From NCBI RefSeq assembly GCF_004124235.1, contig NZ_CP032487.1, positions 372,001-436,000 of the forward strand: a stretch of 64,000 nucleotides of DNA. Direction: 5' to 3'. A model generated the notes under the pieces. It was not told the DNA's origin. It made no database searches and was given only the letters and a program-made list of their open reading frames with translations. The position numbers and the translations under genes are program-made. The stretch is from Yersinia hibernica (GTDB lineage: Bacteria; Pseudomonadota; Gammaproteobacteria; Enterobacterales; Enterobacteriaceae). Of the stretch, positions 18,166 to 27,501 are shown one piece after another; positions within the stretch are counted from its first letter, which is position 1; the number at the start of each line of letters is the position of its first letter.

Positions 18166-18363
18166 ATTAACGCTCTCATTTAATAAATTGTGCGCTGCAC
18201 TTATGGACCCACGATATGTGGCGCGCAGGTAAGAGAGTTTGCCCTGCGGAAATAGCATGGATGCTGATTAATCACCCTCTATTTTATATGCCTATACCCT
18301 TGTGACTTGCCGTCAACCAATAACGCCAAGTTTTTTGGGGATAATTATCTGGGGAAGATAACT

Positions 18364-20496
18364 ATGTTCTCGGCTTTTTTAATAAAGCGTTCTGCCGCGT
18401 TGTGCTCACTGGCTATTTTTATGCCATGCACTGCCATGGCTGATGACACAATAGAAGTGACTGCTAAAGCAGGCCACGCAGCAGATTTACCCACCTTGGG
18501 TTACACCGCCAAAACCACCAAAGGGGCAACAAAAACTGACCAGCCGTTAATTCTGACTGCGCAGTCAGTGTCGGTCATTACCCGCCAGCAAATGGATGAT
18601 CAAAATGTGGCGACGGTTAACCAGGCGCTGAATTACACGCCCGGTGTCTTCACCGGTTTTTCCGGCGGCGCGACTCGTTATGACACTATTGCTTTGCGCG
18701 GTTTTCATGGCGGTGATGTGAACAACACTTTCCTGGATGGGCTGCGGCTGCTCAGCGATGGCGGCAGTTATAATGTGTTGCAGGTCGATCCGTGGTTCCT
18801 CGAACGTATTGATGTTATCAAAGGCCCGTCCTCGGCATTGTATGGTCAAAGTATCCCCGGTGGCTTGGTGATGATGACGTCCAAACGCCCACAATTTACC
18901 TCTGAGGGCCATTTTCGCCTGACTGCCGGTAATCACAATACGCAAAATGTCGCCTTTGATTATACCGATGCGATTGCCGAACATTGGGCCTTTCGCTTAA
19001 CGGGGATCACCCGTAATAGCAACACCATGTATGACCATCAACGCGAAGAGCGCTATGCAATTGCGCCGTCATTATTGTGGCAACCGGATGAAAACACGTC
19101 ACTGTTATTGCGCGCTAATTTGCAAAAAGACCCCTCTGGCGGCTACCACAGTGCGGTTCCTGCCGATGGCAGTATTTATGGGCAGAAGTTAAGTCGCGGT
19201 TTCTTTGATGGTGAAACCAATCACAACGTATTTAAACGTTGGCAGCAAATCTACAGTTATGAATTTGCACATAAATTTGATGATGTTTGGTCTTTCCGAC
19301 AAAATGCCAGCTATACCCATGCTAATAGTCAGTTAGAGCAGGTTTATCAGGGGGGCTGGAATAGCGACCGCACTCTCATGAATCGCTATTATTCTGGCGA
19401 AGACGCCTCTCTCAATGCATTTGCTGTTGATAATCAACTGGCTGCTGATTTCGCTACGGCGACGGTTGCACACAAAGTGTTACTCGGTTTTGATTTTCAA
19501 AAATTCAGCAACAATCTACGTAGCGACAGTGCGTTTGCTACCACATTGAATCCTTACACCGGTATTTCTGGTGGCAGCACACTGTACCGCGATTATTTGC
19601 TGACGACTCCTGGCATCAATTCATCCTATTTAAATCGCCGCTATGAGCAGAGTGGCATTTATCTGCAAGATGAAATAAAGCTGGATAATTGGCATCTGAA
19701 TTTGTCTGGCCGTTATGATCGGATGAAAACGGAAAATATCAATAAGACCGCCAACAGTACGGATGAGCGCACCGATAAACACGCCAGTGGGCGCGCTTCA
19801 TTGCTGTATGGTTTTGATAGTGGCATTTCACCGTATGTGAGTTATAGCCAAGCTATCACTCCAAGTTTATTCCCGGATGCTCAGCAAAAACTGCTCAAGC
19901 CGATGACCAGCGAGCAGTATGAAGTGGGGATTAAATATCAACCGCCGGGCAGTTCTTCACTCTATTCCGCCGCGTTATATGACCTGACCCAAAATGATGT
20001 GGCAAACCGTGCCGTGCCCGCCACTTATTATGTGCCAGCAGGTAAGGTGAATTCACAGGGGCTGGAGCTTGAAGCTCGAAGCCAGATTAATGAGCGGCTG
20101 AGTGTGATTGCGGGCTACACCTATAACCGTGTGAAATTCAAAGATGCTATTGATGGGAATGATGGCAACACACCGGTATTAGCACCATCCAATATGGCTT
20201 CGCTGTGGGCGCAATATGAAGCGGGTTATGGCATCAATGTTGGTGCCGGTATCCGCTACATTGGCAAGCAGTGGGCTGATGATGCCAATACCTTGCGAGT
20301 GCCTTCTTACACACTGGGTGATGCTTCTGTTCGCGCCGATTTGGGCACTTGGGCTGCTTCGCTGAAAGGCGCGTTTGTGCAATTGAATGTGAATAATATC
20401 GCCGACAAGAAGTACGTCGCGGCCTGCTACAACACCTCCTATTGCTACTGGGGGGCAGAGCGCTCTGTGCAAGCGACAGTAGGTTACGACTTCTGA
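18364..20496 (+). CDS. foxA: Ferrioxamine B TonB-dependent outer-membrane receptor FoxA
   Basis: 710 residues, the length of Y. enterocolitica FoxA as I recall it, with strongly matching sequence throughout. The signal peptide (residues 1-26, ending in CTAMA) is followed directly by a TonB box (DTIEVTA). Then come the plug domain (TAQSVSVITRQQMDDQNVAT, VIKGPSSALYGQSIPGGLV) and a 22-strand barrel ending in Tyr-Asp-Phe. It imports ferrioxamine siderophores. The frame is open from a TTG at 18307, but the ATG at 18364 begins a proper signal peptide and is preceded by GGGGAAGA. A Fur-like box lies upstream. An IS1-family element starts 6 bases after the stop. Confidence 0.95.
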   Translation: MFSAFLIKRSAALCSLAIFMPCTAMADDTIEVTAKAGHAADLPTLGYTAKTTKGATKTDQPLILTAQSVSVITRQQMDDQNVATVNQALNYTPGVFTGFSGGATRYDTIALRGFHGGDVNNTFLDGLRLLSDGGSYNVLQVDPWFLERIDVIKGPSSALYGQSIPGGLVMMTSKRPQFTSEGHFRLTAGNHNTQNVAFDYTDAIAEHWAFRLTGITRNSNTMYDHQREERYAIAPSLLWQPDENTSLLLRANLQKDPSGGYHSAVPADGSIYGQKLSRGFFDGETNHNVFKRWQQIYSYEFAHKFDDVWSFRQNASYTHANSQLEQVYQGGWNSDRTLMNRYYSGEDASLNAFAVDNQLAADFATATVAHKVLLGFDFQKFSNNLRSDSAFATTLNPYTGISGGSTLYRDYLLTTPGINSSYLNRRYEQSGIYLQDEIKLDNWHLNLSGRYDRMKTENINKTANSTDERTDKHASGRASLLYGFDSGISPYVSYSQAITPSLFPDAQQKLLKPMTSEQYEVGIKYQPPGSSSLYSAALYDLTQNDVANRAVPATYYVPAGKVNSQGLELEARSQINERLSVIAGYTYNRVKFKDAIDGNDGNTPVLAPSNMASLWAQYEAGYGINVGAGIRYIGKQWADDANTLRVPSYTLGDASVRADLGTWAASLKGAFVQLNVNNIADKKYVAACYNTSYCYWGAERSVQATVGYDF

Positions 20497-20562
20497 TTTA
20501 CTGGTCAAGTATTCAATGTGTTGATCATGCGGTAGAATCACTCTTTTTGAAGTGTGCATCTG

Positions 20563-20838
20563 ATGGCTAAAGTTGACGTAAAATGCCCGTTTTGTGAGCA
20601 AATCGAATCTGTTAAAAAGCATGGCCTGGGTAAGGCCATGCTTCAGCGCTATCGGTGCCAGTCGTGCTGCCGTACTTTCCAGCTCGATTATGCTTATCGC
20701 GCCTGCCAACCCGGCATGAAATCACAAATTGTCGACCTTGCAATGAACAATGCCGGTATTCGAGACACTGCCCGAGCTTTACATATCAGCATTAATGCCG
20801 TTGTGCGCACACTAAAAAACTCTCGCCGAGAGTTGTAA
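20563..20838 (+). CDS. insA: IS1 InsA
   Basis: 91 residues, as in E. coli InsA. The N-terminal zinc finger (CPFCEQ, YRCQSCCRTFQLDY) is followed by a helix-turn-helix (GIRDTARALHISINAVVRTLK). InsA binds the IS ends and represses transposition. A GTG at 20554 is also in frame, but the ATG at 20563 gives the family start MAKV. Near its 3' end AAAAAAC (20814-20820) allows a -1 shift into the insB frame. Confidence 0.92.
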   Translation: MAKVDVKCPFCEQIESVKKHGLGKAMLQRYRCQSCCRTFQLDYAYRACQPGMKSQIVDLAMNNAGIRDTARALHISINAVVRTLKNSRREL

Positions 20839-21260
20839 CCACGCTTCCTCTGGATAACCTGCAAATTCAGCTTATCTGTGAAGTTGATGAAATGTGGTCG
20901 TTTGTTGGCAATAAAAAGCGTCAGCGTTGGCTGTGGTATGCATGGGAGCCTCGTCTCAAACGTATTGTTGCTCATGCTTTTGGGCGCAGGAGCAAAATGA
21001 CGCAGTGCAAATTACTGGGTTTACTGTCGGGCTTCAGAGTCGCCTTCTGGTGTACAGACAACTTCAGTGCTTATGAGATGTTACCGGCTACAAAAGACAT
21101 CACAGGTAAGCTTTACACCCAGCGGATTGAACGCAAAAACCTGAATCTTCGTAACCGGTTAAAACGACTGAATCGCAAAACGCTTGGGTACTCAAAATCG
21201 GCAGAAATGCATGACAAGATAATCGGCACGTTCATTGAGCGTGAGCATTACCTGCAATGA
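20820..21260 (+). CDS. insB: IS1 InsB part of the InsAB' transposase (reached by -1 frameshift)
   Basis: The frame continues from the slip site in insA to a TGA at 21258-21260. It contains the IS1 DDE-type catalytic region: CEVDEMWSFVGNK near the start, WCTDNFSAY in the middle, and TQRIERKNLNLRNRLKRLNR near the end. The frame lies at -1 relative to insA, so a ribosome slip at AAAAAAC gives the roughly 232-residue transposase. No internal stops are seen, so the element may be functional. Confidence 0.88.
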   Translation, partial: LSPRVVTTLPLDNLQIQLICEVDEMWSFVGNKKRQRWLWYAWEPRLKRIVAHAFGRRSKMTQCKLLGLLSGFRVAFWCTDNFSAYEMLPATKDITGKLYTQRIERKNLNLRNRLKRLNRKTLGYSKSAEMHDKIIGTFIEREHYLQ

Positions 21261-21350
21261 CCCTATCTACACATTGAATACGTGACCCATTTTTCTACCT
21301 CGTTGGATAATCCATTAAGAGACCCTAACTGGTCTCAAATACTGGAAGAA

Positions 21351-21746
21351 ATGCCTATGGTGTGTGGCAGTTCCGCAGTATCAGATCAATTTATTATGAG
21401 CCTTGAGGAGTTTAATGATCTTATTCATGCCTATACGGTTATCCATCTGATTGATGTTCGCGAATCACATGAGCGTGAGCAGGTCTCTATCGGCGGGGAA
21501 CATATTCCACTTGCTGAGATAGAAAGTATCGATAATGAATGTCGCAATGATGTGCCTATTATTTTGTATTGTCAGTCCGGCGTTCGTAGCCAAAGGGCTG
21601 CCAGTCTGTTGGCAAATAAACTGCCGCACTCGCAAATATTCAGTTTGAAAGGCGGAATATCTGCATTTTTGGCTTCGGATTTATATCCTGAAATGATGGT
21701 TAATTTAGCGCAGTGTCAGTGTGGCGGAGTGAGAGAGTGTCATTAA
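21351..21746 (+). CDS. Rhodanese-domain protein, probably a fragment of a longer gene cut by IS1
   Basis: About 131 residues from the ATG at 21351 (ATG 21357 also possible). It holds a single rhodanese domain with intact active-site loop CQSGVRS (catalytic Cys) and the phrases HLIDVRESHEREQ and FSLKGGISAFL. The frame is open backwards into the right end of the IS. The in-frame residues before the ATG include DNPLRDPNW, and MVCGSS follows it. This looks like the hinge between a ThiF/MoeB adenylation domain and a C-terminal rhodanese domain (MoeBR/MoeZ type). So it may be the tail of such a protein whose front was lost. No good ribosome-binding site precedes either ATG. Confidence 0.65.
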   Translation: MPMVCGSSAVSDQFIMSLEEFNDLIHAYTVIHLIDVRESHEREQVSIGGEHIPLAEIESIDNECRNDVPIILYCQSGVRSQRAASLLANKLPHSQIFSLKGGISAFLASDLYPEMMVNLAQCQCGGVRECH

Positions 21747-21767
21747 GTGGTCAGGCTAAAATAACTC

Positions 21768-21791
21768 GTGGCCCACCTCTCGACGGGCCAC
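21768..21791. terminator. Stem-loop between convergent rhodanese and DUF1127 genes
   Basis: GTGGCCC (21768-21774) pairs with GGGCCAC (21785-21791) around a 10-base loop in a 55-base convergent gap. There is no T-run. Probably a shared transcript end. Confidence 0.5.
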
Positions 21792-21801
21792 TGCTCTAGA
21801 T

Positions 21802-22041
21802 TTAACGCCAAAATGGGCGGCTATAATCGCGTTTAATATCCTCTCGGCTTAGGCCAATATCTTTCAATTGATCCGTGTTTAAGCGCTCCAGTGTATTGGC
21901 TGTTTTGCGCTGTTCATTCCATTGACATCCATATCTGTATGTTTTTAGCCACAAGCGAATAAAAATATTAGGGCGATTTTTTGTAGCTCGAGTAATTGAC
22001 GAGCAGCATTCATCTATTTGATCTTCAATTATATTATTCAT
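21802..22041 (-). CDS. DUF1127 (YjiS-like) small basic protein
   Basis: 79 residues. The C-terminal half is the DUF1127 domain (TANTLERLNTDQLKDIGLSREDIKRDY), here ending in RPFWR. These arginine- and tryptophan-containing small proteins are common in enterobacteria. Some act in phosphate/carbon metabolism or RNA turnover, but no precise role can be given here. A CRP- or stress-type promoter is not evident. Confidence 0.85.
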   Translation of the reverse strand: MNNIIEDQIDECCSSITRATKNRPNIFIRLWLKTYRYGCQWNEQRKTANTLERLNTDQLKDIGLSREDIKRDYSRPFWR

Positions 22042-22261
22042 TATTGACTCCCCGTCAGTAGGTGAGCCATTAGCATGAAGCTTGGACGTAAAACATTACA
22101 GATGCAAATTAGGACTATTATTTCCATACAGATATGAGATATATCAACTGAATGGTGCAATTTCGTGCTGTCTGTACTGGTTCTGTTCGCCATACTTTAT
22201 GTTGCATAGGTACTGCAACTGGAGTTAATGAGAAAAATTATTTATTTATCAGGTGAAATCA

Positions 22262-23716
22262 ATGACTCGTTACCAACAACTGGCTGATATTTTGAGTCAG
22301 CGGATTAAAGAAGGGCTTTATATTGCAGGTGAGCGGCTGCCCTCGGTCAGAGTATTGAGTGACGAGCATGGGGTGAGCATTAGTACCGTACAACAAGCTT
22401 ATCGGCAGTTGGAAGAGTGTCTGTTGATTGAGGCGCGTGCAAAGTCGGGTTATTTCGTGCGGTGTAGTTCAAATTTGCCCTCTTTGCCCGCCACGTGTAC
22501 CCATGCACAGCGGCCGGTCGAGATATCGCAGTGGGAAAATACGCTGGCATTTCTGCAAAGAGGCAATCAGGAGAATGTTATTCATTTGGGCGTGGGTTCG
22601 CCGGATCTTTCTGGCCCTGGGCTGAAAATTCTCAGTCGTTTATTGAGCCGTATTAGCCTTCATCAGAGTGAAGAAGTGCTGGAGTATGACAATATTTATG
22701 GCACGCTGGTATTACGTGAGCAAATTGCTCGTCTGATGCTGGATAGCGGCAATCATCAATCGGCTGACAATATTATTATTACATCCGGCTGCCATGGCGC
22801 ACTGGCGATTGCGTTAGGTGCGGTTTGCCAGCCCGGTGACATTGTGGCGGTGGATTCCCCCAGTTTCCACGGTGCGATGCAAACCCTGAAAGGGATGGGC
22901 ATGAAAGTGATTGAAATCCCAACCGATCCTGTGGTGGGAATCAGTCTGGAGGCGCTTGAAATGGCGCTAGATCAATGGCCGATTAAAGCTATTCAACTCA
23001 CACCAACGTGCAATAATCCACTGGGCTACAATATGCCCGATGAACGCAAAAAAGCGCTGCTGACACTCGCTCAGCGTTATGATGTCGCCATAATTGAAGA
23101 TGATGTGTATGGTGCGCTGGCCTATCAATATCCCCGCCCACCAACGATTGCTTCATTTGATGATGACGGGCGAGTATTGCTGTGCAGTTCTTTCTCAAAA
23201 ACGGTGGCCCCGGGGTTGCGTATCGGCTGGATTGCACCGGGGCGCTATTTAGATAAAGCGCTGCATATGAAATATATTTCTGCCGGGCGAGCTGCTTCAT
23301 TACCCCAATTGGCGATGGCTGAATTTATCAAGCAGGGCCATTACATGCAGCATTTGCGCCGAATGCGCCGCCAATATCAACGCAATCGCGACATTATGAC
23401 CGCTTGGGTGATGAAATATTTCCCGCCCAATACCTGCTTAAGTCGGCCACAGGGCAGTTTTATGTTATGGGTCGAATTGCCGCACGGGTTTGATAGTCTG
23501 CGTCTTAATCGCTGCTTATTACCATTGGGGATACAGGTGGCGGCTGGGTTTATTAGCTCCGCCTCAGGGAAATACCGCAATTGTCTGCGCTTGAGTTACA
23601 GCAAGCCGATGACGGCTGAAATTGAACGTGCAGTGCAAAAAGTGGGTAAGACAATTTACGAGTTGTTGGCTGATGCTGAGCCGAAAGTCGCTTTAGCACA
23701 GCAAAACCAGCCATAA
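22262..23716 (+). CDS. ydcR: MocR/GntR-type regulator with aminotransferase domain (YdcR-like)
   Basis: About 484 residues. The N-terminal winged helix of the GntR family (residues ~1-70: RYQQLADILSQRIKEGLY, GERLPSVRVLSDEHGVS) is fused to a fold-type I PLP aminotransferase domain. That domain has the expected SSFSKTVAPGLRIGW (PLP-binding Lys), TPTCNNPLGYNMP and IIEDDVYGALAYQYPRPP. MocR proteins sense amino acids or vitamin B6 compounds and control nearby genes; the target here is unknown. A GTG at 22253 is in frame, but the ATG at 22262 has an AGG 8 bases upstream. It converges on hmuV with a 16-base gap. Confidence 0.9.
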   Translation: MTRYQQLADILSQRIKEGLYIAGERLPSVRVLSDEHGVSISTVQQAYRQLEECLLIEARAKSGYFVRCSSNLPSLPATCTHAQRPVEISQWENTLAFLQRGNQENVIHLGVGSPDLSGPGLKILSRLLSRISLHQSEEVLEYDNIYGTLVLREQIARLMLDSGNHQSADNIIITSGCHGALAIALGAVCQPGDIVAVDSPSFHGAMQTLKGMGMKVIEIPTDPVVGISLEALEMALDQWPIKAIQLTPTCNNPLGYNMPDERKKALLTLAQRYDVAIIEDDVYGALAYQYPRPPTIASFDDDGRVLLCSSFSKTVAPGLRIGWIAPGRYLDKALHMKYISAGRAASLPQLAMAEFIKQGHYMQHLRRMRRQYQRNRDIMTAWVMKYFPPNTCLSRPQGSFMLWVELPHGFDSLRLNRCLLPLGIQVAAGFISSASGKYRNCLRLSYSKPMTAEIERAVQKVGKTIYELLADAEPKVALAQQNQP

Positions 23717-23732
23717 GTGAGTTTTGAGTTTC

Positions 23733-24518
23733 TTACTGACGCAAATAAATCTGTGGCAGGGCGCTTTCCGGGTGACGCGAAACTCCCAAATCAGCCTGAT
23801 ACCAGCGGGTCAGCGTTTCAGCATTGAGCACTTGCTCTGGTGTGCCACTGGCCACCAGCTCACCTTGCGCTAACAGTAAAATACGATCGGCATACAGTGC
23901 CGCCAGATTCAAATCATGCAGAACACAGCATACAGCCAAGGGTTCTTGGTTAGTGAGTTGACGCAGTAACCGCAGGGTATGTTGTTGATGATACAAATCT
24001 AATGCCGAAGTCGGCTCGTCAAGGAACAGCCAGCGCGGGGCCGGTTCCGGTTGCCACAATTGCGCTAATACCCGCGCGAGTTGCACCCGCTGTTGCTCGC
24101 CGCCCGAGAGTGCACGGTAATCGCGTTGTGCCAAAGCTAGGCAGTCTGTTTGCGCCATAACTTCTTGCAATGCTTGATGATTTTGTGCCGCACCATAAGG
24201 TGCCCGGCCCATTTGAATCACTTCACTAACACTGAATGGAAAGGCCAAGTCACTGTATTGGCGCATCACTGCTCGGGTGCGCGCCAATGCTTGGGGCTGC
24301 CAGCTATTGAGATCTTTGCCCAGCAACTGGCACTGGCCTTCAGAGGGAGAAAGGTAGCCCGTTAATAAACGCAGTAGGGTGGATTTGCCCGCGCCGTTTG
24401 GCCCGATAATCGCCACCATTTCCCCGCTGGCGATGTGTAATGAAACATGATTAATCAGCCTTTGCCCCTGAACATGGTAAGAAAGCTGATTCGCTGTTAA
24501 TAACGCGCTATTAACCAC
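23733..24518 (-). CDS. hmuV: Haemin ABC transporter ATP-binding protein HmuV
   Basis: 261 residues. It is an ABC ATPase with Walker [10 protein letters not shown] (residues ~39-47), Q-loop, signature [17 protein letters not shown] and Walker [13 protein letters not shown] with H-loop [10 protein letters not shown]. It powers HmuU for haem import across the inner membrane. The GTG start at 24518 overlaps the hmuU end by 8 bases. Last gene of the haem operon. Confidence 0.96.
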   Translation of the reverse strand: MVNSALLTANQLSYHVQGQRLINHVSLHIASGEMVAIIGPNGAGKSTLLRLLTGYLSPSEGQCQLLGKDLNSWQPQALARTRAVMRQYSDLAFPFSVSEVIQMGRAPYGAAQNHQALQEVMAQTDCLALAQRDYRALSGGEQQRVQLARVLAQLWQPEPAPRWLFLDEPTSALDLYHQQHTLRLLRQLTNQEPLAVCCVLHDLNLAALYADRILLLAQGELVASGTPEQVLNAETLTRWYQADLGVSRHPESALPQIYLRQ

Positions 24519-25515
24519 TGCGTTGCTCCCGCTGACGTAAAATCAGCCACAGAAAATAAGGGCCGCCCAGTAAACTGGTTATCAACCCGACGGGCATTTC
24601 AGCCGGTGCTACCAAGGTTCGGGCCAGCGTGTCGGCGGTCAGTAATAAGCAAGCCCCGCCCAGCGCAGCACCAGGCAGTAACCAGCGGTGGTCGGCTCCA
24701 ATACGCATACGGATCAGATGCGGTACGACCAACCCAATAAAACCAATCACTCCACTGACCGCAACGGCGGCACCAATTAAAATCGCGCTGAGCAGCAGCA
24801 GGCGCAATTTGGCTTGCCGTACATTGACCCCGAGGTAATGCGCTTCTTCATCCCCCAGTTGCAACAGGTTTAATTGACGAGCTTGCAACAAACCGAGTAC
24901 ACACGCGGGCAAAATCAATGAGGTGGCTACCATAAGTGTTGACCACTGTGCCTGACCTAAGCTGCCCATGCTCCATAAGGAAAATTGGCGTAACTGTTGG
25001 TCATCACTGATATAGGTCAATACCCCAACTGCGGCACCACACAGCGCATTAATGGCGATACCGGCCAGCAGCAAGCGCGATAAGTTGCCATGCCCCCAGC
25101 GGCTGAGGGTGAAAATGACGACTGAAATCGCCAGACTGCCAATAAACGCGCCAACCATATGACTGTAAAGTGCCAACAGGGGCGGCAGGCTGAACGGCAT
25201 AACAATAATCAGGCCGACACACAGAGCCGCACCGCTGCTGATACCCAGCAAACCGGGGTCTGCCAGCGGGTTGCGGAATAACCCTTGCATGATAGCGCCG
25301 GAAACGGCCAGTGCGCAGCCAACCACCACCGCCAACAGCACGCGAGGCAGGCGGATATTGAGCCAAATATGCCACATAGCATCATCTAGTGAGGCGTGCC
25401 ACAACGTGCGGAACGAGAGCGTCAATGCACCCATATTGGCTGAGCCGAGCGCTAAGATGATCAGAATCATCAACAAGATACTCAGCATCAGGCGCGGGTG
25501 GATACGGCAATTCAT
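24511..25515 (-). CDS. hmuU: Haemin ABC transporter permease HmuU
   Basis: 334 residues with ten predicted membrane helices, FecCD/BtuC family ([55 protein letters not shown]). It forms a homodimer with HmuV. The start overlaps the hmuT stop by 4 bases, and the stop region overlaps hmuV. Confidence 0.96.
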   Translation of the reverse strand: MNCRIHPRLMLSILLMILIILALGSANMGALTLSFRTLWHASLDDAMWHIWLNIRLPRVLLAVVVGCALAVSGAIMQGLFRNPLADPGLLGISSGAALCVGLIIVMPFSLPPLLALYSHMVGAFIGSLAISVVIFTLSRWGHGNLSRLLLAGIAINALCGAAVGVLTYISDDQQLRQFSLWSMGSLGQAQWSTLMVATSLILPACVLGLLQARQLNLLQLGDEEAHYLGVNVRQAKLRLLLLSAILIGAAVAVSGVIGFIGLVVPHLIRMRIGADHRWLLPGAALGGACLLLTADTLARTLVAPAEMPVGLITSLLGGPYFLWLILRQREQRSG

Positions 25516-26351
25516 TGCGCTTGTTCCATACTTTTGCGCAGCTGCGCCAGCACGTGTGGGGTTTCCAGACCAAAGCCCAGCAGCGCCATGTCATCCACGA
25601 CTAATAGGCGCTTATTTTTACCCGCGGGTGTTAATGCCATCCCGGGTAATTTCCAGATGCCCTCACTGCCCCCTAGCGCTCTTACGCCGTCACTGCTAAT
25701 CAGTAATAAATCCGGGGCGCTGGCAATCACACCCTCCTGTGACAGGGGACGATAGCGGCTGAACCCCTGCATCGCGTTGCTACCCCCAGCGGCGCGGATC
25801 ATGGCGTCCGCGGCGGTGTTTTGACCTGCGGCCATCGGCGTTAACCCGCCGTGGCTCATGACAAACAGCACTTTGACCGGCAGCGGCGTGTTATTCACGC
25901 CACTCAAACGCTGCTGATAGTCTTTGATAAGTTCTTGCCCTTTCTCCTGCTGATGCAGTGCTGTGGCGACCGCGCTTATTTTTACTGCCACACTTTCCGG
26001 TGTGGTTTGGCCGGGGATGGTGACGACATTCACACCGCTGTCAGCGACCTGTTTAAGCACCAGTGAAGGTTGCGCCAGCTCACTGACCAGCAGCATGGTC
26101 GGCTTCATCGCCAAAATCCCTTCAGCATTGAGCATGCGCATGTAACCAACATCAGGCAGCTTCTGCACTGCCTGAGGCTGTAGACTGGTACTGTCACGGG
26201 CCACAATCTCGCCCCCCGCACCCAGTGCGTAGGCAATTTCTGTGACATCACCACCAATGGTGACGATACGTTCTGCGGCTAAAGCATTTAGCGGCAGAAT
26301 GCAGGCGCTCAGTAACAGAATGAAAGGGAGTGACAGTAACCTTAGTCTCAT
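25512..26351 (-). CDS. hmuT: Periplasmic haemin-binding protein HmuT
   Basis: 279 residues. The signal peptide (residues ~1-25, ending NALAA) is followed by a class III periplasmic-binding fold ([51 protein letters not shown]). Tyr in the [11 protein letters not shown] segment is the haem ligand expected for the family. It delivers haem from HmuR to HmuUV. It overlaps both neighbours by 4 bases. Confidence 0.95.
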   Translation of the reverse strand: MRLRLLSLPFILLLSACILPLNALAAERIVTIGGDVTEIAYALGAGGEIVARDSTSLQPQAVQKLPDVGYMRMLNAEGILAMKPTMLLVSELAQPSLVLKQVADSGVNVVTIPGQTTPESVAVKISAVATALHQQEKGQELIKDYQQRLSGVNNTPLPVKVLFVMSHGGLTPMAAGQNTAADAMIRAAGGSNAMQGFSRYRPLSQEGVIASAPDLLLISSDGVRALGGSEGIWKLPGMALTPAGKNKRLLVVDDMALLGFGLETPHVLAQLRKSMEQAQ

Positions 26352-27385
26352 GCGGCGATATCCTTATTATTTAGGCGAGCAATCTGCTCACGCCATTGAG
26401 TTTGTTCTGGTTGCCCTTCAGTGCGCTGGCCGTAAAGTTGAGCCAACTGAGTACCATCCGCAGCAAACAGTTCCAAGCTAGTGACAAACCCGTCTTTAGT
26501 GGGTTTGCGGGTAATCCAGCTTTCCGCAATAGCGGTTTCAATCAGATGCAGAGTGAAGCGCTTGTTGAAAACATTAATCCAATCTTGATGCGGTGTGACC
26601 TTTTCAATCATGCCGGTAAAGATTTGCACACAACCGCGGTTACCGACGAAAATCATAATTTCGTTCTGTTCTTGCTGGGCAATATGCAAAAGTTGGGTCA
26701 GTGAACTGTTATCAACCTGATAAGCTAGGTCATTACCCACTGCGCGGAATGCTTGCTGGCGCGTCAGATTATTGCGCTTGAGCAACTGGAAAAACTGGTG
26801 TACGTCAGTCATGGCGCGCCATTCGGTATCGACTGTTTCATCCGTGGCGGTCGGTTTTGCTACTTCAGGTGCGCTTAGTGGCTCTAGCTGCAATTGTGGG
26901 TTTTCTGTGGTGATGAACTGCGCCAGCAGTGCTTCCCAGGCGGGCATGTCAGTTTGTTCAGTGACATACACTTTATGCAAAGCATCGCCCTGATGGTCGA
27001 AGAACTGGATGCTATGACGCACACCGTGGCGAGTTTCTTCTGTCAATGTGAATGCGCTGGCCCATTGATTGAGAAACAGACGCAAATCTAAATCGCGCGG
27101 ATTGAGGATTAAACCCGCATGGCCGTTCAGATGTTGATTCTCATAGCGCCCCATTTGCTCATGCACCGCATAAGTATTGCGGGTGATAGCTTTGACTTCA
27201 CCGACCGCCTCTAATGCGGCCAACAATGTGCGGGCATCAGCTTTCAGGCGTTTGGCATCATGACCGACGCGGCTGTGGGTCAGTTCCGCTTCTGATATGC
27301 CCATCAGTGTGGCTAAATCGCGAGCATATTTGCCTGGGTTATCGGCTTTTGCTTGCTGATACTGTTCATATATTGACTTGCTCAT
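26348..27385 (-). CDS. hmuS: Haemin-degrading/trafficking protein HmuS (HemS/ChuS)
   Basis: 345 residues, the usual HemS/ChuS size, made of two similar halves (residues ~1-170 and ~180-340). The start [20 protein letters not shown] is typical. The haem-ligand His lies in the ESLRHG-like segment ([17 protein letters not shown]). HemS-family proteins store haem and can open it with oxygen to release iron. It is separated from hmuR by a 116-base gap with a hairpin and overlaps hmuT by 4 bases. Confidence 0.95.
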   Translation of the reverse strand: MSKSIYEQYQQAKADNPGKYARDLATLMGISEAELTHSRVGHDAKRLKADARTLLAALEAVGEVKAITRNTYAVHEQMGRYENQHLNGHAGLILNPRDLDLRLFLNQWASAFTLTEETRHGVRHSIQFFDHQGDALHKVYVTEQTDMPAWEALLAQFITTENPQLQLEPLSAPEVAKPTATDETVDTEWRAMTDVHQFFQLLKRNNLTRQQAFRAVGNDLAYQVDNSSLTQLLHIAQQEQNEIMIFVGNRGCVQIFTGMIEKVTPHQDWINVFNKRFTLHLIETAIAESWITRKPTKDGFVTSLELFAADGTQLAQLYGQRTEGQPEQTQWREQIARLNNKDIAA

Positions 27386-27439
27386 AATAACTTCCTCATT
27401 CTATTGATTTTTTATATGCAGGTGACAGGTAGACATGAT

Positions 27440-27471
27440 AATCCGGTCATTCGAGGATTGAATTACCGGAT
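27440..27471 (-). promoter_or_regulatory. Hairpin in the hmuR-hmuS intergenic space
   Basis: AATCCGGT at 27440-27447 pairs with ACCGGAT at 27465-27471. An inner ATTC/GAAT pairing extends the stem past one mismatch. It sits in the only sizeable gap between hmuR and hmuSTUV. With no long T-tract it may be a partial terminator or a processing/stability element that sets less hmuSTUV than hmuR mRNA. Confidence 0.55.
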
Positions 27472-27501
27472 GTGTTATTTCAGACTAACTTTTTCGATCA
27501 A

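Larger units (their letters stand above)
20503..21287 (+). mobile_element. IS1-family insertion sequence, 785 bp
   Basis: The ends are terminal inverted repeats of about 23 bp: GGTCAAGTATTCAATGTGT... at 20503-20525, and at 21265-21287 the complement of GGTCACGTATTCAATGTGT..., with two mismatches. Inside are the two overlapping IS1 frames (insA, insB) with an A6C slip site at 20814-20820. The length is close to IS1 (about 768 bp), but the end sequence differs from the E. coli element, so it is another IS1 subgroup. The 9 bases outside each end (TGATTTACT left, CATTTTTCT right) match at only five positions, so there is no clear target duplication. Confidence 0.9.

Noticed and set aside
20494..21296. 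Nine-base target duplication around the IS1 element
   Set aside because: TGATTTACT and CATTTTTCT agree at only five of nine positions, so I do not claim a duplication.
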